This document shows, piece after piece, positions 23,571-32,208 of a DNA stretch of 64,000 nucleotides (position 1 is its first letter; every line of letters begins with the position of its first letter). Source of the DNA: Basidiobolus meristosporus CBS 931.73 (taxonomy: Eukaryota > Basidiobolomycota > Basidiobolomycetes > Basidiobolales > Basidiobolaceae); assembly GCA_002104905.1 (NCBI GenBank), contig MCFE01000374.1, positions 20,824-84,823 on the forward strand, in the 5' to 3' direction. Under the pieces are notes generated by a model. It had not been told where the DNA came from. It worked only from the letters and a program-made list of their open reading frames with translations, and ran no database searches. The translations under genes and the position numbers were made by a program.

Positions 23571-23778
23571 AATGAAGTTATCCGAAATGTTGGTTGATCT
23601 TGATGATAAAATTGCCTCGCAAACCGAAATCACGCTTGCAAAAGCATCCTTGAGAAAAGCCGAGATAGAGGAGGAGAAAAGAAGTTTAGATATGTCACAA
23701 GCCACGGCGACACCTGAAAAATGGGCTTCGGAGGCCTATGATCCTCGTTCGACTAGTAAAGACACGCCTGTGCAGTAA
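21148..23778 (+). CDS. HAM1-like protein, copy B
   Basis: A single-exon gene of 876 codons from the ATG at 21148, with TATATAAA upstream. Domain order is as in copy A: HAM1-like N-terminal domain to about residue 200, a low-complexity Asn/Gly/Pro segment to about 390, a helical region, then the HAM1-like C-terminal domain. The final 70 residues after IQQMVP (MKLSEMLVDLDDKIAS, then KWASEAYDP) are only loosely related to copy A (KKLTEMLLDLDNKIAL, then KWSSEAYNL). Both tails keep the K-W-x-S-E-A-Y motif, so it is probably functional. The gene converges on the small secreted-protein gene 64 bp downstream. Confidence 0.86.
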   Translation: MNPTNSNTNTDHSTHINDSTKIGVPGESLPPKQGTQQEKVIRRKEHLQEVGKALQEGRLPTTNQINQGLEKLTENNNFHDIASDMSPEGKRMMANAERLVESAQILLAEKNDNDQLQNIIYHSGKAGNTMKDGDELAGAKGELSGTVGEAKDLASDGVESISKVAWLLVTSSQFRRLINDVTNILQETVTSNVPGHPAQNGETTVDPRTGESTYPDMQTAQQTRVPVGAPNNYASANNGIDINNHTGDSFTRNGDLEGGRFANHMAQPSEGIAGAATSAPDTLASDQPGYHHRTNQSGIGSDVDGVPFAQTAQTEGAYGRGELEQPVIGSSTGPHGAESYAHPHDLTQAQGVPNSVHHGEDREMMPGEARDQLRNTMKDSMAPVYFNAKETALPYVHKAEQGEISPLDAAVGVAKEVQTGLQQKVTDMRLTPDQRTHLIQRVKAIFREVQGNPDFQMAVDELLSVLSGLKDHGRHVTSSAKETTAAKHEVAQDDLSIARANAKELVENFAGQKSLDPLFDSVRVLLNKANQDHDLAELLRDIKTFVHRSIREYDYVDRPGYTDDANRIVERGHSIVENRYRGLVAQISDELSNFNAALKQDKTSKRFVQDLEAFTKDLFMDEFGKPTFKYDLVKDFARLIPIIAEKMDYVPLPRVEQSDEKLDVVLDNVVIQCSNILPKFVHINTQTVVDTNLKAEQNLRNKVYIKLSNVQVKVRDAAFYYRKKTFPKMTDVGYMDVDMPEEGIELDLLLNVSPEKGKKAHLYEVLDCNTRVHDLKLKIHGTRHSTTYKLLAPFINSKVKKVIQQMVPMKLSEMLVDLDDKIASQTEITLAKASLRKAEIEEEKRSLDMSQATATPEKWASEAYDPRSTSKDTPVQ

Positions 23779-23842
23779 AGTGAGCATGCAAAACAATAAA
23801 ATCATAGCTAATAATATTCTCAATCAAATCCGATTTTATTCT

Positions 23843-24321
23843 TTACAAGTTATACTTTGGACGCCCGATTATTATGGGGACCATGTTGATTTTTTTGAAT
23901 TTTTCCACCCGTTTCTTGGTAGTCGTGTAAGTGGCGTTTCCATGGAATTTCAAGGAATATTTTCCCAATGGTATGGACCTAGGTATCATCCATTCTTGAT
24001 TAACCACCTTGTTCCAGTTGCCGGTTCTTCTTGAAGTAGAGGCCAACTTGTAGATCACTGTTCGATTGGTTTTGTCCAGGAGATCCACTCTAACGTAGTC
24101 CAAGTATGCAAGATCTTGTTGAAGCAACCGATACTTCAGCTGTACCCTCTGCCCACGAGCAAACTTGGCGTTTGGTTTGGGAGCCAGAACCTGAATTTGA
24201 TCTTTTAGGAATGATTAGTACGGCGTTATATGAATAGGTTTTCATCACACCAAAACCTACCTGCATGAATGAACCCAAACAACAACATGATACCAATTGG
24301 GAAATAACCAGATAAATACAT
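23843..24321 (-). CDS. Small secreted protein, Kre9/KNH-like
   Basis: Two minus-strand exons, 24321-24261 and 24201-23843, give about 139 residues. The first exon is a signal peptide (MYLSGYFPIGIMLLFGFIHA) with a likely cut after HA. The mature part is a compact beta-rich domain: DQIQVLAPKPNAKFARGQRV, then YVRVDLLDK, then NQEWMIPRSIPLGKYSLKFHG. The order of a leading V-x-x-P strand, a W-x-IP and a GKYSL strand resembles the Kre9/KNH N-terminal domain of fungal cell-wall proteins. There is no Ser/Thr-rich tail and no GPI signal, so it is shorter than typical members. Choosing the acceptor before ATCAAATTC keeps the frame. The cell-wall role is inferred. Confidence 0.62.
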
Positions 24322-24781
24322 TAGAAGTGGGTTAAATTAAAGGAAAGCCAAAAGAAAACGAGATGAAGGGGTTAAGTTTTTCAACTAACCAGTCCTCCCA
24401 GGAGATCCCCATTCATTATATATTCCTGCTGTCAATCGACCCACAACACAACAAAAACATAGGAAAACAGAAGAGTGCACTGATGGACATTTATATCGAT
24501 GTTTCATCCATCACGGAATTCCAGCAACTCGAGCCAGTTATTTCTTGAACCTGATCAGGCGCTTCTTTGTTCTAATTGTTATGGAAGCTAATCCCTCTTC
24601 AATCACGCTCATGAAGGTATGAAGGAAAATCGATCATCAACGCGAATACCTTGAAAGAGGTGAATGTTTTGAAGTGATTCATCGAAGTGGCTTTAATCTA
24701 TCCATGTCTATATAACCAATCCATCACCGCTCTTGGGACTTTATAGAGTGTCTCCTACTCTATTGGCACCTACTCTTCGAA
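24322..24781. other. Intergenic / promoter
   Basis: No convincing gene. A 61-codon plus-strand frame (24363-24548) has no recognisable features. A TATATAA element at about 24707-24713 precedes the small open frame that starts at 24782. Confidence 0.4.
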
Positions 24782-25084
24782 ATGGCAGCACTAAGCCCGG
24801 ATTTTCTGAAAGATGCAGAGCGTTTCTACTCAAGGTTATCAGAAAGACGCAGGAACGATTCGGAGAATGTGCCCACTTACCGACGAAGATCTGCATTACC
24901 CACGCTCGAGGAGGCTCGCAGAGTTGGGGTAAGAAGTCGGCCTTACAAATCCAAAAATCGAGTAGATTCTACCGAAGTGTCCAAGCGACTTAAGGCCTAC
25001 CTAGGAAGTAAAGAGACGCACCCTTTACCCACGCTGTGCGCAGCAAAACCCAGGCTCCTTCAAGAGCGGGATATTTTAATCTGA
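24782..25084 (+). CDS. Small basic hypothetical protein
   Basis: A 100-codon open frame without introns, starting at an ATG about 70 bp after a TATATAA box. The product is Arg/Lys-rich and hydrophilic (SRLSERRRNDSE, RSRPYKSKNR, KRLKAYLGSK), with no signal peptide, membrane span or motif I recognise. An overlapping frame (24733-24993) covers the same DNA, so coding status is uncertain. It lies between the secreted protein and the ankyrin gene, with no obvious link to either. Confidence 0.35.
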   Translation: MAALSPDFLKDAERFYSRLSERRRNDSENVPTYRRRSALPTLEEARRVGVRSRPYKSKNRVDSTEVSKRLKAYLGSKETHPLPTLCAAKPRLLQERDILI

Positions 25085-25288
25085 AGGCCTTGTTTGGATG
25101 ATGTCCACTCCTGCATGTGCAACTAAAGAGATATGTAAAAAAAGCAAGCTAATGTAATTTGATGGTTAGCTAATACAGAGATTCGGATTCCAAATTCCTG
25201 TCCATACTAACCCATCGTTTACACTACTCGATAACCTAGCAAGAAAATCCAAGCCACATGAATCGGTTCTGTCTGTACGCTCTCGCTA

Positions 25289-27976
25289 ATGAACATGTTC
25301 CATTTCCAAGCTAAATTTGGGGATTTCTTCAGCGGTCACACACCAATAAAGCAAATGGAAATGCATTGTCTCAGCCAAGCCCTAGCGGCCTATAAATTCA
25401 GATACTACCCTCTTGGACACACAGACCCCTTTCATTACACCTCAATGGATGTTGCTAATTTAATATATTCCGGTGATGTGGCTGCAATACAGAAGAATAT
25501 TCTTCCTGCTTCTGTTAATCAACTTGACTCTCAGGGAAGATCCGCCTTAGGAATCGCTGCTACAACCAACAACGTGGCCATCGTGGAGAAACTGCTAGAG
25601 ATTGGAGCAGACGTTAATCTAAGACATGAAAATGGCGCGAGCCCTATTTCTATCGCTGCTGAGTATGGCTACTTTCAAGTGGTAAAAGCAATCGCCAGAC
25701 ATGAGTGGGATGTGAAGGAGCAAGGGCCCCAAGTGCTACTGAATTGTATTCGACACAACAACCCACATATCATCGATTGGCTGTATGCTCAGGGAGTAAC
25801 CCCTGGTTTATTTGAAGAGTCCGAAAAACTCCCAATGGTGCAAGCTGTGTATCACGGTCATTTGGAGAACGTTAGGAAACTGGCTGAACTTGGATTTGAT
25901 GTCAATAAGTTTGAATCCCACGGTAGTAACCACTCAGCACTGCTAACTGCTTGCTACTGGAACCAAATAGATATTGCACAATATTTGTTGAGTCTACCCG
26001 AGATTAATCTGGGCTATAAACGACAGGGCTATCAAGGTTTAATGCTGGCCATTGGGGGAAATCATCCTCGCATAGCTCGTAAATTGCTTGAAGCAGGCGT
26101 GGATCCCTCGGATTACGATCCGGAAACAGAACAAGCACCAATGGTTCAAGCAGGGTATGTGGGTTCGACTGAAATAGCCAAAGAACTAGTCAATCACGGG
26201 GGAAGATATGAAGCACTTGACAGTCGAAATGATACCATGCTTATGCTTGCCTCATATTGGGGGCATGCGGAATTGGTGCGATACTTACTGTCAGAAACAA
26301 TTGATCTTTCGATCCATGACCAGGGGAAGAGAAGTTTGCTCAAGGCAATTGAGCAGGATCACGACAGAATAGTTAAATCGCTACTAGAGTATGGCCAGAG
26401 CCCAAACCCCGACGACCCAGAGGTGGACACAGTGCCTATCATACGAGCCAGCTACAAGGATAACGTGAAAATCATCAACTTACTTCTAAAGCATGGTGCT
26501 GACAGTAATACAGTGGGCCATGACTCCTCGACATCAATCACCACTGCTGCCTATTGGAATCACGAAAAGGCCTTGGTATGCTTGCTCGAACATGGGGTGG
26601 ACTTCAACAAAGAGAAGCAAGGGTTCCGTGCACTCATTATCGCAATCGAGCGAGGCCATTTTCGCATCGCTCGGAAATTGCTTGAAGCTGGTGTGGATGC
26701 TGAGGACTACGACCCTGAGGTCGATCCAGTACCCATGGTGACTGCAGGCGCAAATGGCAGCGTCAAAACGTTGGAAGTTTTACTCAAGCACAGTCTTGAT
26801 ATCAACTCGATACGGCATGACGACCATACTGCGTTGACTATTGCTACTTATTGGGATCACTATGCTGCTGTGAAAGCCATCATCGAGGCCGGAGTGGATA
26901 TGGAAAGCCACCGTCAAGGCTGGAGGGCTTTGATAATCGCTGTAAATCGAAACCACCATCGAATACTGAAGCTATTGCTTAACACAGGCATGAAGATGAA
27001 TCTACCGGTCGAAGGGGACGATCCGAATCCCATCCTGATCGCCGCCCGTGATGGGAACACGGAAATACTAAAGCTATTACTTGGTGCTGGTGCTGGTGGT
27101 GATCTGAACCAATATTGGGGAACCGTCAGCTGCCCATTGATGGCAACTATTTCCTCCAACCATTACGATGCTACAAAATACCTAATCGAGAATAGCTCAG
27201 CAGCACACAACAAGGAATTACTCGAAAATGCCCTTCAGGAGGCTGAAAAGCGCGGTCTTTCAGAGCACTGCCAGCTGTTGCAAGAATCCCTGCTAAAAAA
27301 AGAGGACTCGGCCAACGAAGACATATTTGCATGCATAAAATCTGGGGAATTAGCCGCCGTTCGTGAATGTCTGTCACGAAGTCCAGAGAGGATATATTCG
27401 AGGCTGGCGCCAACAGAACAAACGCCCTTGATAGTTGCCAGCAGGGAAAATCAGCCAGAGATAATCGAGTTTCTCCTGGAAAAGGGTGCCAATATCGATG
27501 CAAGCGACAACGAACGACAGACACCTTTGATTCTTGCCGTTCGCTTGGACCTACAAGAGATCGTCCACATTCTACTGAAACGTGGCGCCAATCCAAACTT
27601 ATGTACGGGGCCGCAAAACAAGACACCTCTGATGTTTGCGATAGAAAACGATCATAAGGAGATATTTGAACTGCTACTCCAACATAATGCCTCTGTATGT
27701 TATCCTGATTTACGCTTAAGAACCCCATTGATGTACGCAGCTGAGGAAGGGCGCGACCACTTCTTACCCCCGCTGCTGGAAAAGGGAGCCCGCATCCAAG
27801 AACGGGATGACTCGGACACCACAGCCATAATGCTCGCCTCATACAAACACCATCAAAAAACTGCTCAAGTTCTCATTGAAAATGGGGCCACCATTGAAAA
27901 ACGGGATCTTAACAAGCTTAGTGGGATTGGATGGCTCATGTCACTGATAAAACGATCACTATCCAATTTCTTCTAA
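25289..27976 (+). CDS. Ankyrin-repeat protein, 895 residues
   Basis: A single long exon. Ankyrin repeats start near residue 75 (GRSALGIAATTNNVAIVEKLLEIGAD) and continue almost to the end (TPLMYAAEEG, TTAIMLASYKHHQKTAQVLIENGA). The middle has a higher-order repeat: the R-x-L-I-I-A-I/V-x-x-x-H-x-R-I phrase recurs at about 26026, 26323, 26618 and 26912, a spacing of 294-297 bp, or three ankyrin units. A linked acidic motif DYDPEV or DPEVD precedes a PM/PI-V/I-x-A strand in each unit. There is no F-box, kinase, BTB or membrane segment. It is probably a protein-binding scaffold; the partner is unknown. A second ATG three codons in is an equally good start. Confidence 0.9.
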   Translation: MNMFHFQAKFGDFFSGHTPIKQMEMHCLSQALAAYKFRYYPLGHTDPFHYTSMDVANLIYSGDVAAIQKNILPASVNQLDSQGRSALGIAATTNNVAIVEKLLEIGADVNLRHENGASPISIAAEYGYFQVVKAIARHEWDVKEQGPQVLLNCIRHNNPHIIDWLYAQGVTPGLFEESEKLPMVQAVYHGHLENVRKLAELGFDVNKFESHGSNHSALLTACYWNQIDIAQYLLSLPEINLGYKRQGYQGLMLAIGGNHPRIARKLLEAGVDPSDYDPETEQAPMVQAGYVGSTEIAKELVNHGGRYEALDSRNDTMLMLASYWGHAELVRYLLSETIDLSIHDQGKRSLLKAIEQDHDRIVKSLLEYGQSPNPDDPEVDTVPIIRASYKDNVKIINLLLKHGADSNTVGHDSSTSITTAAYWNHEKALVCLLEHGVDFNKEKQGFRALIIAIERGHFRIARKLLEAGVDAEDYDPEVDPVPMVTAGANGSVKTLEVLLKHSLDINSIRHDDHTALTIATYWDHYAAVKAIIEAGVDMESHRQGWRALIIAVNRNHHRILKLLLNTGMKMNLPVEGDDPNPILIAARDGNTEILKLLLGAGAGGDLNQYWGTVSCPLMATISSNHYDATKYLIENSSAAHNKELLENALQEAEKRGLSEHCQLLQESLLKKEDSANEDIFACIKSGELAAVRECLSRSPERIYSRLAPTEQTPLIVASRENQPEIIEFLLEKGANIDASDNERQTPLILAVRLDLQEIVHILLKRGANPNLCTGPQNKTPLMFAIENDHKEIFELLLQHNASVCYPDLRLRTPLMYAAEEGRDHFLPPLLEKGARIQERDDSDTTAIMLASYKHHQKTAQVLIENGATIEKRDLNKLSGIGWLMSLIKRSLSNFF

Positions 27977-28206
27977 GTATTTCAAACATTTCCTTTAATT
28001 AAATACCGGCTTAGCTGACTCTGTAATCATGAGCAATTGATCGATTTCACAAGCCCACCTCCGTCTTATTTTAAGGTTGGCTGAATGTGATGTGATTTGG
28101 TGGGCTTTGCGCAGAAGTGACTAGCATCGTTTTGGCATTGGCTTGGGGGAAGGTTTGGATTTAATGCAACCCACCCTCATCAGCTATAAAGCAAACTGCC
28201 GCTATC

Positions 28207-28671
28207 ATGTTCAAGAAGAGTTGCGGCTGTCTTGACTTGAGGTTTAGCTGTCTCTTCCTCACCATCATTCAGATGGCTTGGGGTGTACTCTCCATAATCA
28301 CCTCTGGACTGGAGCTGATAAAGCTAAGAGATTTCCATGCAACGACGGAGAATGCCAACCTGGCCCGTAGTGGGATGTGCGTTTTCATCACCTCCGGGGT
28401 AGCTACCCTGCTGGTTGGCGGGTGCGGTTACTTCGGCACTCTTCGGAGCAAACCCAACATCCTGCTGGCATACTTGATACTCGACACAATGTCGATACTG
28501 ATCTCAGTGGCAGCAGTGGTGATTGTTTGGCAGATAGGTGAAGGATTACAGGTGGTGCAGATCATAGCCTCGGCAGTCTTCCAAGGAACATTCTCGTTTT
28601 TCATAGCGGAATACCGCAAACTGATTATGCTTGATGCCCACACCGGAAAGATCCATGCAGATGTCCAGTAG
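28207..28671 (+). CDS. Four-span small membrane protein (hypothetical)
   Basis: A 154-codon single-exon gene with TATAAA at about 28187, very close to the start. The product has four hydrophobic segments, at about residues 12-33, 54-78, 84-108 and 113-131, short loops and a hydrophilic C-terminus. The N-terminus has a CGC cluster (KKSCGCLDLRF). The topology resembles MARVEL/tetraspan-type proteins, but I see no CCG motif in the large loop, so it is not a true tetraspanin. Function unknown. An antisense frame (28428-28871) is a shadow. Confidence 0.65.
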   Translation: MFKKSCGCLDLRFSCLFLTIIQMAWGVLSIITSGLELIKLRDFHATTENANLARSGMCVFITSGVATLLVGGCGYFGTLRSKPNILLAYLILDTMSILISVAAVVIVWQIGEGLQVVQIIASAVFQGTFSFFIAEYRKLIMLDAHTGKIHADVQ

Positions 28672-29258
28672 CGTTTAGTGGCAGAAACTGCTCCACTTGC
28701 AATGAGGCCATATATCGGGCCATTTCCCGACAGATTCCGGTCAAGAACCATGCAATCATCAACATTCAAAACTGGATAGATTGATGTGACCAATTCCCAT
28801 TCTGAGGCCTTCCAAATATATGACGAAATAAACGAAATGGGGTATTTTTCCCAGAGCCAGCCACTCCCCATGGATGCAGGGGGATAAATTTAGAATCCAT
28901 CAACAGCCCGCTTGATTCGAGGATCCCCAATGGCGCCCGTGTTACAAAGTGATCTGATTGACTTGTATAATGAATTGGAATATTGGTGCTAGCATGCTTA
29001 ACATATCGTGTTGGAGATATATTCTACATATTAGCAGCAATTCATGTGAAATGGGTGTGCAACGTCAGGTTTGGCTTTAATACTTCATCGAATGGATGAA
29101 TATGGGAATAGCTGTAGCGTCAAGATGTATGACATCGGTTCCATTTGCATCATTGGCTTGGATCAGAAAGTTTAAACCGTTTTAGTGCGTCTAGTACGTT
29201 TTAGCGTTTGGCTCTTTGGGGTTGCTCAGATCTTTTTTTAGATTCTCCACCGTTCGCG
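28672..29258. other. Intergenic
   Basis: About 590 bp with no supported gene. It holds the 3' flank of the four-span protein and the promoter of the next gene. No repeats noticed. Confidence 0.4.
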
Positions 29259-29266
29259 TATAAATA
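29259..29266 (+). promoter_or_regulatory. TATA box of the Tubby-C-like gene
   Basis: TATAAATA lies about 50 bp before the ATG at 29315, a normal distance for a TATA-driven fungal promoter with a short leader. Confidence 0.55.
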
Positions 29267-29314
29267 CCGCTGGGCAGCTTGGGAAGTGAGCCACATTATC
29301 CAGTTTCCCGAAAG

Positions 29315-29887
29315 ATGACTGCTGTTCTTTCCAGTGCCAACTCCCCCGCCAAACCCGCGGTCACCACCCGCGTGCGCAACACCTCGCCCATTCGACCTGG
29401 TCAGATTGCGTTCGAGATTGGGCTGGGCGAGAACGAGCAAGCGATCGTTCGCACCCACCACCAAACATACTACACCATGACGTTGAAGAAAGGATTGTTC
29501 GGTAGCAAAGTGAAAGTTTACGACGCGATTGGCAAGAAGGAGCTGTTCGTTGCGAAGAGTAGAGCGGCGCTGGGCTATATCCAGGTGCATAGCCCTTGCT
29601 TCGAAACCCGTCTCCAGTTCTCGCGACCCGCCTCCAAGAGTGGGGTGTACGGGTTCGAGGTGCACGGGGAGAAGTATTTTTGGGATTACCTTCACAACTC
29701 CCACTTGCGATGCTTTGTCGCTTCTACCAAGACTTTGGTAGCCCAGTTCCAGTACAACTTTGACGAGGATTGCCGGAAAGTGGGCCAACTCGTGTTGGCC
29801 GAGCAAGCAACCCAGCCCCATATCCAGCCCTTCCTTATCCTCACTGCCCTCTTATTCCTGAAGCCCAAAATCTGGTGCTCCGAGTAA
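29315..29887 (+). CDS. Tubby C-terminal-like / LURP-fold protein
   Basis: A single exon of 190 codons. I chose the ATG at 29315; the frame extends upstream only to a TTG. After a short Ser/Pro/Arg leader, the body is built of beta strands, with IGLGENEQAIVRTHHQTYYTMTL, then KVKVYDAIGKKELFV, then GVYGFEVHGEKYFWDY and STKTLVAQFQYNFDE. This pattern (a strand with Y-D, F-V, then a strand with F-x-W and a closing V-A-x-F) is that of the Tubby-C-like/LURP-one/scramblase-related superfamily, common in fungi as small proteins. The C-terminus is hydrophobic (FLILTALLFL), as expected for the buried central helix of this fold or a membrane anchor. Lipid binding is possible but inferred. Confidence 0.6.
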   Translation: MTAVLSSANSPAKPAVTTRVRNTSPIRPGQIAFEIGLGENEQAIVRTHHQTYYTMTLKKGLFGSKVKVYDAIGKKELFVAKSRAALGYIQVHSPCFETRLQFSRPASKSGVYGFEVHGEKYFWDYLHNSHLRCFVASTKTLVAQFQYNFDEDCRKVGQLVLAEQATQPHIQPFLILTALLFLKPKIWCSE

Positions 29888-31215
29888 CCGCTTCGTTTCT
29901 CCGTAAAGCTGGACTCTTTACCTTTACCTGTTCATTGTTGTTCCCCCATTCACCCCATTGGATCCACGTAAATTTCCCATGATCCAGGACTTATGATGCA
30001 GTTGACCGCTCCACCAAATCCGTAGATATCGCATCGATCACCCATCTGTACATAATAAACCTCTCATCACATCAAAATTTTCTTCACAGTTCTAGAAATC
30101 AGGGCAATGGTTTGAAAAGTAGGTTCGAGGCCCGACTGCACCGAATGTAGCACCATCGCTTGTGCACCATTCGATCTCAGTCTTTCGGGACTCGGATAGG
30201 CTGTGGGTTCCAACACAACCTTGCGCCAGTCTCGAATCAGCACTTGGCCCACGGGTGGAAAGCATAAAGGGACTCGAGGCCATTTTCGGCCAGTTCGTTG
30301 CCCGATTCGAGGGGGCTGAGGATTGTCGTGGCGGTTGGGAATCGGGCGTTTTTTTGGCAGTTGCAACACATGCTGGAGTTCTGGTTTGTGATGGGCAAAG
30401 CTAGCGCCAATCCCGCTTTAGTTAGATTGGATATGGGAATGTTGGCGGATTTCTTGTACACAACATTCACGGGATATGCTATGCGCTTCTTTAGAAACAT
30501 TAACTCCATTTCCGTATCTTTCTGATTACACCTAGTTCGCTTACTTTGGCCCTGAAATGGCATGTTTTGGCAGCATGTAGTGACGAACACCCTCCACCTT
30601 AGCCTGAACACACACCTTTGAATCGATTGTAGTCGACTATTGATTTGGTGCTCGCTACCGAAACCTAAAATCCAATAATGTTGGCCTTGGGGTATAGTTT
30701 CTTCCGGAGCATGCATCCATATGCGTTGAGCTATTCAGGCAATCGGATTGGTCAATTTGGACGTTCACTCCATCGGATCCCACCTTGTCCCAAATTTTCG
30801 AGAAATGATTCATTGGCCCCACTTTGCCGCATTCAATTGACCTCGATTCTTGTGCCCTCCTTCCTGCAGAAACGGATTTGCATTGTTGGATGATTCATGC
30901 TTGTACCGTGTGGTCGACGGCTGATGGCTGACTGGGGAGAGGGAGGGGGAGGGGATTGGATTTCTCAACACCGAAACAAATGTCCCGTGGTTGAAGATGG
31001 AGGGTGTATGATATGGATTTTTATAGTATTCCCAAAGCTGCGGAAAATTTCTCTTGGCACTCAGGCAGAATATTGCAGCTGAGCCTACACTGATAATATC
31101 TCCGGTTTTCTACAATTCAAGCTTGGCTATGAACTGTTTGAGGCACCTTCAGATGTTGTAGGTGATTAGGAAATCAAGTACTCTGTGGCCTTCACTTATT
31201 TTTGGTAATTGGTGC
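29888..31215. other. Gene-poor boundary zone
   Basis: About 1.3 kb between the last clear host gene and the first repeat-related sequence. Overlapping open frames of 60-159 codons occur at 30067-30716 on both strands, but none has a recognisable domain and none clearly wins. A hidden spliced gene on the minus strand at about 30067-30370 cannot be excluded. A GA-rich stretch lies at about 30932-30952. Confidence 0.35.
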
Positions 31216-31470
31216 ACTGCTAATTCTCTCACTTTCTGATCCTGAACACTCAATCACCTCCTACACTTGTGTACATTGATTGGCTATTGCCTCTTTCTCA
31301 CACTCCTTACTTCCTGACTCATCCAATGCTCTTACTTTTCATGCATGCAAATTTGTTTATAAAAATTGAATCTTCAGTTGTCAATTGCCAATTGTACTGA
31401 CCTGTACAAGTCTCTATACAGAAGTAGTAATAAGTCCTTAATCCACATTACTGAAATTGGTGGAAACACA
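31216..31470. repeat. Dispersed repeat, partner at 44240-44480
   Basis: About 250 bp here are clearly related to 44240-44480: both share the ordered blocks CACCTCCTACA, ATGATTGGCT (or the TTGATTGGCT variant), TTACTTTTCATGCAT and CAATTGCCAATTGTA. This is probably a fragment of a transposon terminal region. It marks the left limit of the repeat-rich half. Confidence 0.6.
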
Positions 31471-31539
31471 CTGGTTCTTGAGCCAATACATCACATCATT
31501 TGCTAGTAAATGGGCAACAGGGTTCACTAGGCTCCATAA

Positions 31540-32128
31540 TGTTGTAAAAATTTGTATTTCCACCTAAATATTCACCTAACTTAGTCACTTAGATCATTAC
31601 CCTCAAATCCTAGAGAATACTGACCAAATTCCTTGTTGGGATTTACTTAGAATATTTTCACCAAAATACCTGGTACCCAGAACATGAAAATTCTCAAAGT
31701 TGTCCAAACAGCCCCAAACTTAGCACACATGCTCTTGGGACCTTTCTTAACCTATTCTACATGTTTGTTATGCCAAGACCATGTAAAAGTATAAATACTA
31801 CTTTTACATTCAATAAATCATTAAGTGAAACCACATAATCTACTTGTTCTCCCAATCACTTCCAATATCTCCAAGACTCTTACAATAGGTTATGAGCCCC
31901 AAGCTGTCACTCTCTGCAATGTCTACTACTGCTATTACTGGAATTTTTCCCTTTGCTGAAAAGTTGGATGGATCTAACTACCAAGTGTGGAAGGTGAAGA
32001 TGAAGATCCTGCTACAAGAAAGAGGCCTTTGGGATATTGTCATGGGAGAAGAATGCCCTCCTAAAAACATGGGAGAGGAAGCCTTAAAGTACCAGAAGAA
32101 AGAACAAAGTGCCTTTGATGATCACTGA
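31540..32128 (+). mobile_element. Ty1/copia element 1: LTR and start of gag
   Basis: An LTR at 31540-31886 starts TGTTG and ends CAATA. It contains a TATAAATA at about 31790 and AATAAA at about 31811. Directly after it, GGTTATGAGCCC is a copia-type primer-binding position. An open frame from 31892 encodes the N-terminus of a copia Gag (KLDGSNYQVWKVKMKILLQE, then GLWDIVMGEECPP). It stops near 32128, where similarity to the second copy ends and a different sequence begins. Truncated and inactive. Confidence 0.75.
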
Positions 32129-32208
32129 TTTGCAATGGCTTGATTCGGATCGCAAAAAAAAAGGGTTGTTGGGATCATTACAAATGTGAGCGATTCACAG
32201 CGATCGCA

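Noticed and set aside
28428-28871. 147-codon minus-strand frame
   Set aside because: Antisense to the four-span protein; no motif and no upstream signal.
30121-30135. GGTTCGAGGCC, a possible tRNA B box
   Set aside because: The flanking bases do not pair into a T stem and no acceptor stem or anticodon arm can be drawn.
30237-30716. 159-codon minus-strand frame
   Set aside because: No recognisable domain, overlaps several other frames of similar length, and composition is not clearly coding.
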